Positions 1-7,526 are shown, numbered from the stretch's first letter. The stretch: 33,023 bases of DNA from an uncultured Granulosicoccaceae bacterium (GCA_937925815.1 CALAMQ010000107.1:1-33023), one strand, 5' to 3'. Numbers and translations: made by a program. Notes: generated from the sequence alone by a model not told the origin.

Positions 1-581
1 TGTCATCCGCCCGCGGCATCGAGCTGGTGCGACTCGCCAAGCGCGAAGGCTTGCGCGTGACCGCGGACACCAGTCTCAACCACACCTTTTTTGACGACAG
101 CGCGCTGGCTGGCTTCGACAACCGTTTTAAACTGTGGCCACCGCTGCGCAGCGCTGAGGACCGAGAGGCAATTGGCGCGGCCCTGCTCGACGGCACCTTG
201 GACGCAATCTGCTCTGACCACACTCCGCTCGGAATCGACGACACGCTCGCGCCATTTCAGAGCGCCGAACCCGGCAGCTCCACATTCGATGCGTTCTTGC
301 CAGCCGTGTTGGCACTGGGCGAGACCCTGGGCGCAAATTCGATACAAGCGGCCAGCTGGGTGACCTGCGGCGGGGCGAACGCCATGCAGCTCGACAGCGG
401 GACTTTGGCCGCAGGTGCCACAGCAGATATTTGTATCTTCGACCCCACTCACAGCTGGACATTCGACGACTCAGCATTACGCAGTGGTTCCGGGCATTCA
501 CCTTGGCATGGCCAGACGTTACAGGGCCGTGTGCGCGCGGTGGTGCAAGCTGGCGTGTACTGCGACAACGAGACAACCTGA
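1..581 (+). CDS. pyrX: Dihydroorotase-like protein, probably PyrC'/PyrX type (5' end missing)
   Basis: C-terminal part of an amidohydrolase of the type I dihydroorotase family, open from the left window edge (frame starts at base 3). About 192 residues are visible. Family marks are the segment RLAKREGLRVTAD, the motif PPLRS near the middle, and ICSDHTPL, which corresponds to the conserved DHAP-type loop carrying the catalytic Asp. The usual His-His pair after the V-T-A-(D/E) strand is reduced to a single His (S-L-N-H-T), and the wording PPLRS...ICSDHTP is typical of the non-catalytic PyrC' proteins that form a dodecamer with aspartate carbamoyltransferase PyrB. This is an inference: the N-terminal HxH metal site lies outside the window. 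In Pseudomonas the pyrR-pyrB-pyrC' genes sit near pilTU, as here. A pyrB just upstream of the window is therefore expected. Confidence 0.8.
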   Translation, partial: SSARGIELVRLAKREGLRVTADTSLNHTFFDDSALAGFDNRFKLWPPLRSAEDREAIGAALLDGTLDAICSDHTPLGIDDTLAPFQSAEPGSSTFDAFLPAVLALGETLGANSIQAASWVTCGGANAMQLDSGTLAAGATADICIFDPTHSWTFDDSALRSGSGHSPWHGQTLQGRVRAVVQAGVYCDNETT

Positions 582-594
582 CGGTCAGCCAAAA

Positions 595-619
595 AAAACG
601 GGGCAGTGCGCCCCGTTTT
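595..619. terminator. Bidirectional intrinsic terminator
   Basis: A perfect 10-bp stem, AAAACGGGGC at 595-604 paired with GCCCCGTTTT at 610-619, with a 5-nt loop. It is flanked by an A-run (591-598) that reads as a T-run on the minus strand, and by TTTTATTCT on the plus strand. It lies 13 nt after the dihydroorotase-like stop codon and 23 nt beyond the pilU stop codon. It can therefore end both convergent transcripts. Confidence 0.9.
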
Positions 620-642
620 ATTCTCGAAATGCTGAGCAGGCG

Positions 643-1833
643 CTACCGGCGCGCGCGCAACATCTGCGACCGATCGCCCTCGAGCGCGTCGTCTTCTTGA
701 GCGAGTTCGATGCCCGCACTCAACGAATCCGCATCACCGGTGTCGGCGAGTTTGAGGCGAATGCGAAGATCGTTCGCCGAGTCAGAGTTACGCAGAGCCT
801 CTTCCTCAGTGATGTCACCTCGCTTGATCAATTCAAACAGTGACTGATCAAACGTCTGCATACCAAGTTCACGCGACTTACTCATTAACGCCTTGATCGC
901 ATCCTGATCGCCTTTGGCGATCAACTCAGTCATCAATGGCGTGTTCATCATGATCTCAACGGCCGGCACACGGCTATCGCCATCGGCTGTCATAATCAGG
1001 CGCTGCGAGACAATTGAGCGAACCGTGAGCGAGAGTTCATAGAGCAAGCGGTTGCGGTCTTCTTTTGGGAAAAAGCTCGCCACACGCTCGAGTGCGTGAT
1101 TGGTTGAGTTGGCGTGCAAAGTACACAGCGCCAAGTGACCGGTCTCTGCGATTTCCATCGCACGTTCCATTGCTTCGCGATCGCGCACCTCACCTATCAG
1201 GATGACATCGGGCGCTTGACGCAAGGCATTTTTGAGTGCGATGTGGAAATTGTCCGTATCCATGCCGACTTCACGCTGGCTGACAATGCACTTCTTGTGT
1301 GAGTGAATGTACTCAACCGGGTCCTCAATGGTCACAATGTGGCCTGACGTGGTGCGATTGCGGTGATCAATCAGTGACGCCAAGGTTGTGGATTTACCTT
1401 GTCCAGTTGCGCCGACCAGAAAGACCAAACCACGCTTTGCCATCACGGCTTCTTTGAGAATCTCGGGCATTCCGAGTTCTTCAAGTGTCGGTATGCGGGT
1501 TGCAATTTGACGCACCACCATCGACACGCTGCCGCGCTGCACAAAGGCGTTAATTCGAAAGCGCGAGACATCTGGCACCGAGACGGCAAAGTTCGCCTCA
1601 TTGGTTTCCATAAACTCATCGCGCAATCGTTGATCCATGAGCGATGTCACAAGCGCGAGCGTCTGCGGCGGCATCAGCTTGTCTTCGCTAACCGGACGCA
1701 ACTCACCGTTGATGCGAATCATCGGTGGCGCTCCCGCCGACACATACAAATCCGACCCGTTGTGGCGGGCGAGCATATGCATGAGCTCAAATGCGTATTT
1801 TCTGGCTTTCTCAGCAGCTGAAACTTCGATCAT
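643..1833 (-). CDS. pilU: PilU, type IV pilus retraction ATPase (PilT paralogue)
   Basis: A 396-residue cytoplasmic hexameric ATPase of the PilT/PilU branch of the secretion ATPase superfamily. It assists PilT in depolymerising type IV pili for twitching motility. Visible motifs: Walker A GATGQGKST (residues 141-149), Asp box IEDPVEY (169-175), Walker B ILIGEVRD (211-218) and His box TGHLALCTLH (231-240). The N-terminal SDLYVSAGAPPMIRINGEL is the PilT-family N domain. The C-terminal tail after about residue 350 is acidic and longer than in PilT, as usual in PilU. The ATG start has a strong AGGGG ribosome site. The gene follows pilT by 11 nt and is certainly co-transcribed with it. The glutamine in the Walker A loop, where Ser is commoner, is within the consensus. 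Confidence 0.96.
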   Translation of the reverse strand: MIEVSAAEKARKYAFELMHMLARHNGSDLYVSAGAPPMIRINGELRPVSEDKLMPPQTLALVTSLMDQRLRDEFMETNEANFAVSVPDVSRFRINAFVQRGSVSMVVRQIATRIPTLEELGMPEILKEAVMAKRGLVFLVGATGQGKSTTLASLIDHRNRTTSGHIVTIEDPVEYIHSHKKCIVSQREVGMDTDNFHIALKNALRQAPDVILIGEVRDREAMERAMEIAETGHLALCTLHANSTNHALERVASFFPKEDRNRLLYELSLTVRSIVSQRLIMTADGDSRVPAVEIMMNTPLMTELIAKGDQDAIKALMSKSRELGMQTFDQSLFELIKRGDITEEEALRNSDSANDLRIRLKLADTGDADSLSAGIELAQEDDALEGDRSQMLRARR

Positions 1834-1844
1834 TGCTCTGCCCC

Positions 1845-2888
1845 TCAGGCCGCCGCTACAACATCGGGATTGGTGGCTTTGCGCCGCGCATCCGCAATCG
1901 ATACATCACCGTTAGCCACGAGCGTCTTCAAACACTGGTCAAGCGTCTGCATACCCACTTGGTGGCCGGTCTGAATCACCGAATACATCTGCGCCACCTT
2001 GTCCTCGCGGATCAGGTTTCGGATCGCCGGCGTGCCCATCATGATCTCGTGTGCCGCGACACGGCCACCGCCTTTCTTCTTGAGCAGTGTTTGCGAAATC
2101 ACCGCGCGCAGAGACTCAGAGAGCATCGCGCGAACCATGGATTTCTCATCGCCTGGGAACACATCGATGATACGGTCGATGGTCTTGGCAGCCGAACTGG
2201 TGTGCAAGGTGCCAAATACCAAGTGGCCGGTTTCCGCCGCCGTCAGCGCCAGTCGTATTGTTTCGAGATCTCGCAATTCCCCCACCAGAATGGTGTCTGG
2301 ATCTTCACGCAATGCGGAGCGCAATGCGTCAGAGAAGCTGTGGGTGTCGCGGTGCACTTCACGTTGGTTGATCAGGCATTTTTTGCTCTGGTGCACGAAT
2401 TCGATCGGGTCTTCGATGGTCAGGATGTGACCGAGTTCGGACTCGTTCTTGTGGTTAACCATGCCTGCGAGCGTGGTCGACTTGCCCGAACCAGTCGGGC
2501 CGGTAACCAGAACCAGTCCGCGTGGCAGTGACGAGATTTCGCGGAAAATGGCCGGTGCCTTGAGGTCGTCTAGGGTCAGCACTTCGGACGGGATGGTTCG
2601 AAAAACAGCGGCCGCGCCGCGCGACTGATTGAACGCGTTTACACGAAAGCGGGCGATGTCCGGCAATTCGAACGAGAAATCAGTCTCCAACCGCTGTTCG
2701 TATTCTTTGCGGTTGTTGTCGTTCATGATCTCGTAAATCAGACCGTGCACATCTTTGTGGGACATTTCCGGAGCGTTAATGCGCCGCATATCACCGTCCA
2801 CACGGATCATCGGTGGCAAACCCGCAGACAGGTGCAAATCTGACGCGTTGTTCTTGACGCAAAACGAAAGGAGCTGTGCAATATCCAT
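1845..2888 (-). CDS. pilT: PilT, type IV pilus twitching motility retraction ATPase
   Basis: 347 residues, matching the usual 344-347 of PilT. It powers pilus retraction at the inner-membrane base of the type IV pilus. Motifs: ASDLHLSAGLPPMIRVDGD near the N-terminus, Walker A GPTGSGKST (130-138), Asp box TIEDPIEF, Walker B ILVGELRD with catalytic Glu204, His box TGHLVFGTLHT (220-230), and the PilT signature AIRNLIRED near residue 290. The start is the ATG at 2888, preceded by ACAGGATTGG. An in-frame extension to 2966 gives a 26-residue basic leader with no family match and was not used. It is first gene of pilTU and divergent from yggS, so its promoter lies in 2889-3019. No pilus structural or assembly gene is in the window. 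Confidence 0.97.
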   Translation of the reverse strand: MDIAQLLSFCVKNNASDLHLSAGLPPMIRVDGDMRRINAPEMSHKDVHGLIYEIMNDNNRKEYEQRLETDFSFELPDIARFRVNAFNQSRGAAAVFRTIPSEVLTLDDLKAPAIFREISSLPRGLVLVTGPTGSGKSTTLAGMVNHKNESELGHILTIEDPIEFVHQSKKCLINQREVHRDTHSFSDALRSALREDPDTILVGELRDLETIRLALTAAETGHLVFGTLHTSSAAKTIDRIIDVFPGDEKSMVRAMLSESLRAVISQTLLKKKGGGRVAAHEIMMGTPAIRNLIREDKVAQMYSVIQTGHQVGMQTLDQCLKTLVANGDVSIADARRKATNPDVVAAA

Positions 2889-2953
2889 TTTCCAATCCTG
2901 TACAGTTGTTGGTCGCGCGTTGGTGCAGCCTCGTCCCAGAGGCCCGGGCCAAC

Positions 2954-2980
2954 GCCTAAACCGCATACCTGCTTTTAGGC
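2954..2980. repeat. Inverted repeat in the pilT/yggS divergent spacer
   Basis: GCCTAAA at 2954-2960 is mirrored by TTTAGGC at 2974-2980 with a 13-nt spacer. This is the geometry of a dimeric regulator site. A fully self-complementary GGCCCGGGCC lies just beside it at 2941-2950. Both fall in the 131-nt gap between the divergent starts, so either could act on pilTU, yggS or both. No matching regulator family is recognised. Confidence 0.35.
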
Positions 2981-3019
2981 TTTCGCGATCTCTACTTCGT
3001 ATTCTCGGCAGACACCATC

Positions 3020-3724
3020 ATGAGCTCGACCCACGATGTCGAAAGTCACCTCACACTAGTTCGGCAGCGCATCGCCAATGCTGAAGTCGCAGCCGGCCGA
3101 TCGCCGGGCAGCGTGCAGCTGTTGGCGGTGAGCAAAACCAAGCCCGCAGCTGATATCGCAGCCGCTCACGACGCCGGCCAACGCGCCTTTGGCGAGAACT
3201 ACCTCGGTGAAGCCATCGAAAAGATGGAGCAACTATCTGACCGCGAATGCCAGTGGCACTATATCGGTGCCATTCAATCCAACAAGACACGCCCGATTGC
3301 GGCCCATTTCGACTGGGTGCACTGCGTGGACCGGGACAAGATTGCGACACGGCTCAATGACCACCGCGCAGCCGCGGCCGAGCCGTTGAATGTCTGTATA
3401 CAAGTCAATATTGACCGCGAACCCTCCAAAGCCGGCGCCACACCCGAGGAATGCTCAGCCCTTGCGACGCTGATCAGCGGTCTGCCGCGGCTGCGTTTGC
3501 GTGGCCTGATGGCAATCCCTTTGGCAACCGACGACACTGCTCGACAGCGGCAGAGCACAGCGGCACTCAAGCGTATTTTTGACAGCCTTAAGGCCGATCA
3601 CCCATCGCTCGACACGCTGTCGATTGGAATGTCGGGCGATCTGGAAGCCGCTGTTGCAGAGGGATCGACAATGGTGCGCATCGGCACAGCGGTGTTCGGT
3701 GCTCGCGCGCCAAAGCAACACTGA
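3020..3724 (+). CDS. yggS: YggS/PLPBP family pyridoxal phosphate homeostasis protein
   Basis: A 234-residue single-domain TIM-barrel protein of the alanine-racemase-fold III family. It binds pyridoxal 5'-phosphate and buffers its supply, and no reaction is firmly known. The PLP lysine is Lys39 in LLAVSKTKP. Other family marks are GENYLGEA, WHYIGAIQSNK, VNIDREPSKAG, LMAIP, LSIGMSGDLEAAV and VRIGTAVFGAR near the C-terminus. Length fits the family (about 230). The gene is first in a plus-strand series with tal, proC and yggT. Linkage to proC and yggT is widespread in bacteria. The start ATG lacks an obvious Shine-Dalgarno sequence (GGCAGACACCATC precedes it). Confidence 0.96.
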   Translation: MSSTHDVESHLTLVRQRIANAEVAAGRSPGSVQLLAVSKTKPAADIAAAHDAGQRAFGENYLGEAIEKMEQLSDRECQWHYIGAIQSNKTRPIAAHFDWVHCVDRDKIATRLNDHRAAAAEPLNVCIQVNIDREPSKAGATPEECSALATLISGLPRLRLRGLMAIPLATDDTARQRQSTAALKRIFDSLKADHPSLDTLSIGMSGDLEAAVAEGSTMVRIGTAVFGARAPKQH

Positions 3725-3824
3725 AAGGCTCGGTGCACACAGCCTCGCCGCGCACGGGAACAAACTCGCTACACTATGCACACTGCATCCGGCAATCGAA
3801 CTCCGCAGACCGTCAGGAAACGTG

Positions 3825-4940
3825 ATGTCTTCTTCTCCTTTGCAAGCCCTCCATGCCCTCGGCCAGAGCATCTGGTTCGACTACATCCACACCGACCTCA
3901 TGTCGAGCGGCGAGCTAGATCGCTTGATCGAACGGGATGCGGTTCAGGGCATCACATCTAACCCCGCGATTTTCGAGCAAGCCATCGCCAAGACAGACGC
4001 CTACGATGAGCGTCTGCGCGAGCTGGTTGCGGCAAAAGGTGCATTGGACGCCAACAGCTTGTTTGTCGAACTGGCACTGCTCGATATCGCAGCGGCGGCC
4101 GACGCGTTCAAACCCGTCTGGGCCGCGAGCCGTGGCGACGATGGCATGGTCAGCTTGGAGGTCAATCCCGAGCTCGCTCATGACACAGCTGGCACAGTCG
4201 CTGAAGCCCTCGCGCTGCACGCACGGCTGGACCGCCCCAACGTGATGATCAAAGTGCCGGGCACCAAAGCCGGTGTCGCCGCGTTTGAAGAACTTACCGC
4301 AGCCGGTGTCAGCGTCAATGTCACGCTGCTGTTTTCAATAGAACGCTACCGGGAGATCGCAGCGGCCTATTTGCGCGGCCTCTCACGCCGCCTCAACGCG
4401 GGACAAGATGTCAGTGGCATCGCCTCGGTTGCGAGCTTTTTCATCAGCCGAGTAGACAGCGCAGTGGACGCAGCGCTCGACACCGCTGGCGCACCAGCGG
4501 ATCACCCGCTGCGGTCAACCATTGCTGTGGCCAACGCCAACGCCGCTTGGGGACACTATCAAAACCTCTTTGGCGGTGCTGCTTGGCAGCCTTTGGCAGA
4601 CGCAGGCGCCTTGCCACAACGTTTGTTGTGGGCGAGTACGGGCACCAAAAACCCAGCGTTGCCGCTCACGCACTATATCGACTCACTGATCGGCCCGGAC
4701 ACCGTCAACACCGTGCCACCGGCAACCTTGGACGCCTACCGCGACGGTGGCGTACCGAGTGTGACGCTGGGCCAAGATCTCGAAGGTGCGCAGCGCTCAC
4801 TGGACGCGCTAGCCACCCTCGGTATTGACCTCGCTGCCATCACCCAAACCCTCGAAGAGCAGGGCATTGAGTCTTTCCAGCAAGCGTTTTCGCGGTTGCT
4901 CACTGCCATCGAAAATAAGCGAGACGCACTCACCTCATGA
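3825..4940 (+). CDS. tal: Transaldolase
   Basis: 371 residues, the length of the longer bacterial transaldolases (about 360-380) rather than the 317-residue E. coli TalB type. It transfers a dihydroxyacetone unit between sedoheptulose-7-phosphate and glyceraldehyde-3-phosphate in the non-oxidative pentose phosphate pathway. Seen: GITSNPAIF (42-50), the Schiff-base lysine Lys143 in MIKVPGT, VNVTLLFS, VASFFISRVD, and WASTGTKNP toward the C-terminus. The start is the ATG at 3825 with AGGA at 3815-3818. The frame stays open far upstream, but that part overlaps yggS and is not family sequence. It is 100 nt from yggS and overlaps proC by ATGA. A transaldolase between yggS and proC is not the usual order. 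Confidence 0.95.
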   Translation: MSSSPLQALHALGQSIWFDYIHTDLMSSGELDRLIERDAVQGITSNPAIFEQAIAKTDAYDERLRELVAAKGALDANSLFVELALLDIAAAADAFKPVWAASRGDDGMVSLEVNPELAHDTAGTVAEALALHARLDRPNVMIKVPGTKAGVAAFEELTAAGVSVNVTLLFSIERYREIAAAYLRGLSRRLNAGQDVSGIASVASFFISRVDSAVDAALDTAGAPADHPLRSTIAVANANAAWGHYQNLFGGAAWQPLADAGALPQRLLWASTGTKNPALPLTHYIDSLIGPDTVNTVPPATLDAYRDGGVPSVTLGQDLEGAQRSLDALATLGIDLAAITQTLEEQGIESFQQAFSRLLTAIENKRDALTS

Positions 4941-5776
4941 GTGGCCCGTCAGCGACCACACCCATCGGATTCGTTGGTGGTGGCAACATGGCGAGCAGCC
5001 TTATCGGTGGCTTGCTGCAAGGTGGGCACACACCCAGCGCGCTGACGGCAATTGACCCAAGCGCAGAACAGCGCGAGCGGATCAAAAGCGATTTTGACAT
5101 TTGCGTCGCGGCGGACAGCGCAGACCTTGGCCCTGTGGAGGCCGTGGTTTTGGCAGTGAAACCGCATATCGTCGAAGCGGCCTGCCGCGCGATGGCGCCG
5201 ACACTGCGCGCTGACGCCGTTGTGATATCGGTCGCGGCAGGCACTCGCAGCGCAGACATCGACCGCTGGCTCGGCGGCGGCAGGCGCGTGGTTCGCTGCA
5301 TGCCAAACACGCCGGCGCTCTACGGCGTAGGCGCGTCAGTGTTGTATGCCGGCGAGACCGTTGATTCGGACCAACGCCAACTCGCAACCCACATTCTCGC
5401 CGCTGGCGGCAAGACATGGTGGGTCGATTCCGAGCAGGAACTCGATGCCGTCACCGCATTGAGCGGCAGTGGGCCCGCTTATGGCTTTTTGCTTATTGAA
5501 GCGATGACAGCTGCTGGTGAACGCTTGGGGCTCGACGCACAGCTCTCCGCTGAATTGGCAGTACAAACGTTGCTCGGCGCCGCCACCATGGCGCAGCAAG
5601 ATTCACGGGATGCAGCCTCGCTGCGCGAGGGCGTCACCTCCAAGGGCGGCACCACTGCCGCCGCCTTGTCCGCATTCGACACTGGCGATTTTCGCGGGTT
5701 GGTCGAGACCGCCATGACTGCCGCGCGTGACCGCGCTCGCGAATTGGCTGAACCCACAGGAGATAGCACCCCATGA
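4937..5776 (+). CDS. proC: Pyrroline-5-carboxylate reductase
   Basis: A 279-residue cytoplasmic enzyme for the last step of proline synthesis, the NAD(P)H-dependent reduction of 1-pyrroline-5-carboxylate to L-proline. The N-terminal Rossmann motif is IGFVGGGNMA (about 11-20). AVKPHIVE, RCMPNTPA and the C-terminal signature ALSGSGPAYGF followed by GVTSKGGTTAAAL are all present, so the catalytic and dimerisation parts are complete. Its ATG overlaps the tal stop codon (ATGA), and its own stop overlaps the yggT start in the same way. Expression is therefore probably translationally coupled along tal-proC-yggT. Confidence 0.97.
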   Translation: MSGPSATTPIGFVGGGNMASSLIGGLLQGGHTPSALTAIDPSAEQRERIKSDFDICVAADSADLGPVEAVVLAVKPHIVEAACRAMAPTLRADAVVISVAAGTRSADIDRWLGGGRRVVRCMPNTPALYGVGASVLYAGETVDSDQRQLATHILAAGGKTWWVDSEQELDAVTALSGSGPAYGFLLIEAMTAAGERLGLDAQLSAELAVQTLLGAATMAQQDSRDAASLREGVTSKGGTTAAALSAFDTGDFRGLVETAMTAARDRARELAEPTGDSTP

Positions 5777-6369
5777 CGGGTCCGATAGCACAGGCTTTAA
5801 GCCTGATTCTCAATACCGCTTTCTATTTGTACACGCTGATCGTCGCCGTCCGATTCCTCATGCAGGCAACGCGAGCGGACTATTACAACCCTCTGGCGCA
5901 GTCGGTTGTGTCTTTAACCAACCCCGCTCTCAAACCACTGCGCCGATTCATTCCGAGCGTAGGCGGGTTCGACATCTCAGCTCTCGCGCTGTGCCTGTTA
6001 CTGATTGTGGCAAAACTGGCGTTGTTTTCCGCGCTGAACTTGCCCCGCGTCGACGCAGCGGGCTTTACCTTCAACGCCGCCGCATTGGGCATTGGTCACT
6101 GGCTGTTGCTCGCACCTTTTGAGCTGATCAACCTCTTTCTCAATATTTTTCTCTTTGGCATCATCATTTTGGCGGTGTTGAGCTGGGTTGGCGGTGCAGA
6201 CAACCCCGTCGCCGGCGTGCTGCACGACATCACCCGTCCCGTGACGGACCCTGTGCGCCGTTGGGTCAAACCAATGGGCGGCCTCGATCTATCGCCGATA
6301 GTCGCTTTGCTGCTCATTCAGCTGGTCAAGATATTGGTTTTGCAACCGATTTTGCAAAGCGTGCTCTGA
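5773..6369 (+). CDS. yggT: YggT family integral membrane protein
   Basis: 198 residues with two copies of the YggT repeat, each a hydrophobic pair of helices around a loop. The first carries YNPLAQSVVSLTNPALKPLRRFIPSVGG written here in parts as NPLAQSVVSLTNPALKPLRR then FIPSVGG; the second carries NPVAGVLHDITRPVTDPVRR then WVKPMGG. About four to six membrane helices are predicted by eye. Its role is not settled; in other bacteria it has been tied to osmotic tolerance and, in plastids and Gram-positives, to membrane or division organisation. The ATG overlaps the proC stop codon, a conserved pairing. A short hairpin GACGC-ATC-GCGTC (6379-6391) follows, without a T-run. Confidence 0.93.
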   Translation: MTGPIAQALSLILNTAFYLYTLIVAVRFLMQATRADYYNPLAQSVVSLTNPALKPLRRFIPSVGGFDISALALCLLLIVAKLALFSALNLPRVDAAGFTFNAAALGIGHWLLLAPFELINLFLNIFLFGIIILAVLSWVGGADNPVAGVLHDITRPVTDPVRRWVKPMGGLDLSPIVALLLIQLVKILVLQPILQSVL

Positions 6370-6426
6370 ACTTGTCCCGACGCATCGCGTCTGAGCCGTT
6401 AGTAACCGTAGAGAACCCGTGATCCT

Positions 6427-6855
6427 GTGACCACACGCCGCCAGATACTGCTCGCACCACTCGCATTGCTGCTGCCAAAAGCGGTGCTGGCGGGCAATGG
6501 TGCCGAGGATTGCGGTGGCTTCATCGCCCGCTACCGCACCATGCCAACGCAGGCTTTGAACCTCAAAACCGCAGCCAGACTCGATATCGAGCCGGCCGGT
6601 AACCGTGGTCTGATCACAGTATTACTGCAAGATAAGCTCGATAACCGCGCTCTGGAGGCGCAGCTCGATCTGGTTTACAGCAATTCCGCTGGCCGGATGA
6701 CCCCGCTGCGCATGAGAGAAATCCGAGACGGCGATCAGCCGCTGTACGTAGCCATTTTTGACTACAAATCGGGCGAAGACCTGACCTTCGCGCTGACTGT
6801 GCACGTGAGCGGCGAACCGCCTCGCAGTTTCAAGTTTGTAGAACGGATGAACTGA
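6427..6855 (+). CDS. Exported DUF4426-like protein
   Basis: 142 residues starting at GTG. The N-terminus TTRRQILLAPLALLLP...VLA is a signal peptide of about 22 residues, with a twin-arginine that could suit either Sec or Tat export. The mature part ends in a beta-rich domain with MREIRDGD, LYVAIFDYKSGEDL and a closing F-K-F strand. This resembles DUF4426 proteins, which in pseudomonads lie downstream of proC-yggT and metXW. The match is by pattern only, and function is unknown. metX and metW are absent here, so the gene sits directly after yggT with a 57-nt gap. No in-frame ATG lies near the start. Periplasmic location is inferred. Confidence 0.65.
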   Translation: MTTRRQILLAPLALLLPKAVLAGNGAEDCGGFIARYRTMPTQALNLKTAARLDIEPAGNRGLITVLLQDKLDNRALEAQLDLVYSNSAGRMTPLRMREIRDGDQPLYVAIFDYKSGEDLTFALTVHVSGEPPRSFKFVERMN

Positions 6856-6930
6856 GACGCACACGCAGAACGTCCCGCGCTTGCAATAACCCGTTCACAC
6901 CCAATAAAACAGCATATATACAGCTATTTT

Positions 6931-6962
6931 TTGAAAAAAAAACCGCTGAACTATGCTATCTT
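6931..6962 (+). promoter_or_regulatory. Probable promoter of the HU-like gene
   Basis: An AT-rich island unlike its surroundings contains TTGAAA (6931-6936) and, after a 15-nt spacer, TATGCT (6952-6957). An overlapping alternative is the extended -10 TGC-TATCTT (6954-6962). Either would give a leader of about 65-75 nt to the ATG at 7035. The A/T run from 6927 to 6942 could act as an UP-like element or a curved segment. Spacing is not ideal, so the exact hexamers are uncertain. Confidence 0.5.
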
Positions 6963-7034
6963 CCGACCGCTGATTCAGGCAATGTCGGCCCGTTGGCTGA
7001 CAATCCCACTCAATATCATCTCAGGACACTGACA

Positions 7035-7412
7035 ATGGCTGCGAAGAAAAAGGCAACAGCGAAGAAAGCTGCATCCAAAGCGACCGCAAAAGCTGCACCT
7101 AAGGCTGCACCCAAAGCACCTACAAAATCTGAAATCCTCAACCACATCGCTGGCGAAACTGAATTGAGCCGCAAAGAAGTGCAAGCGGTGTTGGATTCAC
7201 TCTCCGGCATGATTGCGAAAAACCTCAAGCCACGTGGCCCAGGTATGTTCTCTGTGCCTGGCCTGATGAAAATCAAAGTGGTCAAGAAAGCCGCTACCAA
7301 GGCGCGCAAAGGCGTGAACCCGTTCACTGGCGAAGAAATCATGATCAAGGCAAAGCCGGCTCGCAAAGCCGTCAAGATTTTGCCGCTCAAGAACCTCAAG
7401 GACATGGTGTAA
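7035..7412 (+). CDS. HU-family DNA-binding protein with Lys/Ala-rich N-terminal tail
   Basis: 125 residues. Residues 2-30 form a basic, low-complexity tail of K, A, P and T resembling bacterial histone-H1-like tails. Residues 31-125 form an HU/IHF-type domain, with TKSEILNHIA, SRKEVQAVLDSL, the beta-arm turn KGVNPFTGEE and the closing AVKILPLKNLKD. Such tailed HU proteins are known in xanthomonads and some other proteobacteria. The tail is expected to add non-specific DNA contacts. The start is the ATG at 7035 with AGGA at 7023-7026. The upstream in-frame codons from 6993 were rejected because they precede this ribosome site. The gene is monocistronic, with its own promoter upstream and palindromes downstream. 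Confidence 0.9.
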   Translation: MAAKKKATAKKAASKATAKAAPKAAPKAPTKSEILNHIAGETELSRKEVQAVLDSLSGMIAKNLKPRGPGMFSVPGLMKIKVVKKAATKARKGVNPFTGEEIMIKAKPARKAVKILPLKNLKDMV

Positions 7413-7429
7413 GCCCGAGGGCAATGTCC

Positions 7430-7458
7430 GGCCGGGTCATCGCTACAGCGACCCGGCC
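7430..7458 (+). terminator. Probable terminator hairpin after the HU-like gene
   Basis: GGCCGGGTC (7430-7438) pairs perfectly with GACCCGGCC (7450-7458) around an 11-nt loop. It begins 18 nt after the stop codon. The stem is very GC-rich but there is no T-run after it, so it is either a weak intrinsic terminator or a transcript-end stabiliser. Confidence 0.55.
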
Positions 7459-7465
7459 CTCCAGA

Positions 7466-7479
7466 TGCGTCGCGACGCA
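7466..7479. repeat. Perfect 14-bp palindrome between HU-like gene and gspC
   Basis: TGCGTCGCGACGCA is fully self-complementary with no spacer and lies 7 nt after the preceding hairpin. With no loop it is a better candidate for a protein-binding dyad than for an RNA hairpin. It is 110 nt upstream of the gspC start and just before a possible promoter (TCGACT 7497-7502, 18-nt spacer, CATACT 7521-7526). Confidence 0.4.
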
Positions 7480-7496
7480 CCACGCCGTCACGCGCA

Positions 7497-7526
7497 TCGA
7501 CTAACTCAGCCAGCATCCGTCATACT
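7497..7526 (+). promoter_or_regulatory. Possible gspC promoter
   Basis: TCGACT at 7497-7502 and CATACT at 7521-7526 are separated by 18 nt. Each matches the sigma-70 consensus at four positions. It would give a leader of about 57 nt to the gspC ATG. The evidence is weak and rests on spacing and position only. Confidence 0.2.

Noticed and set aside
1791-2531. Long plus-strand open frame opposite pilT
   Set aside because: It lies antisense to the highly conserved pilT gene and has His/Arg/Gln-rich composition with no family features. It is a shadow frame.
2889-2966. 26-residue N-terminal extension of PilT
   Set aside because: Basic leader without family similarity; PilT proteins begin at the MDIAQLL-type start.
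3579-3824. Upstream extension of transaldolase into yggS
   Set aside because: The extension overlaps yggS in another frame and matches nothing; the ATG at 3825 has a good ribosome site.
6993-7034. Upstream start for the HU-like gene
   Set aside because: It lies upstream of the clear AGGA site serving the ATG at 7035 and adds residues unlike the tail.
7035-7150. Short tandem-like repeats as a possible repeat array
   Set aside because: They encode the Lys/Ala/Pro tail of the HU-like protein, and repeats follow from codon reuse. No direct repeat-spacer pattern as in CRISPR.
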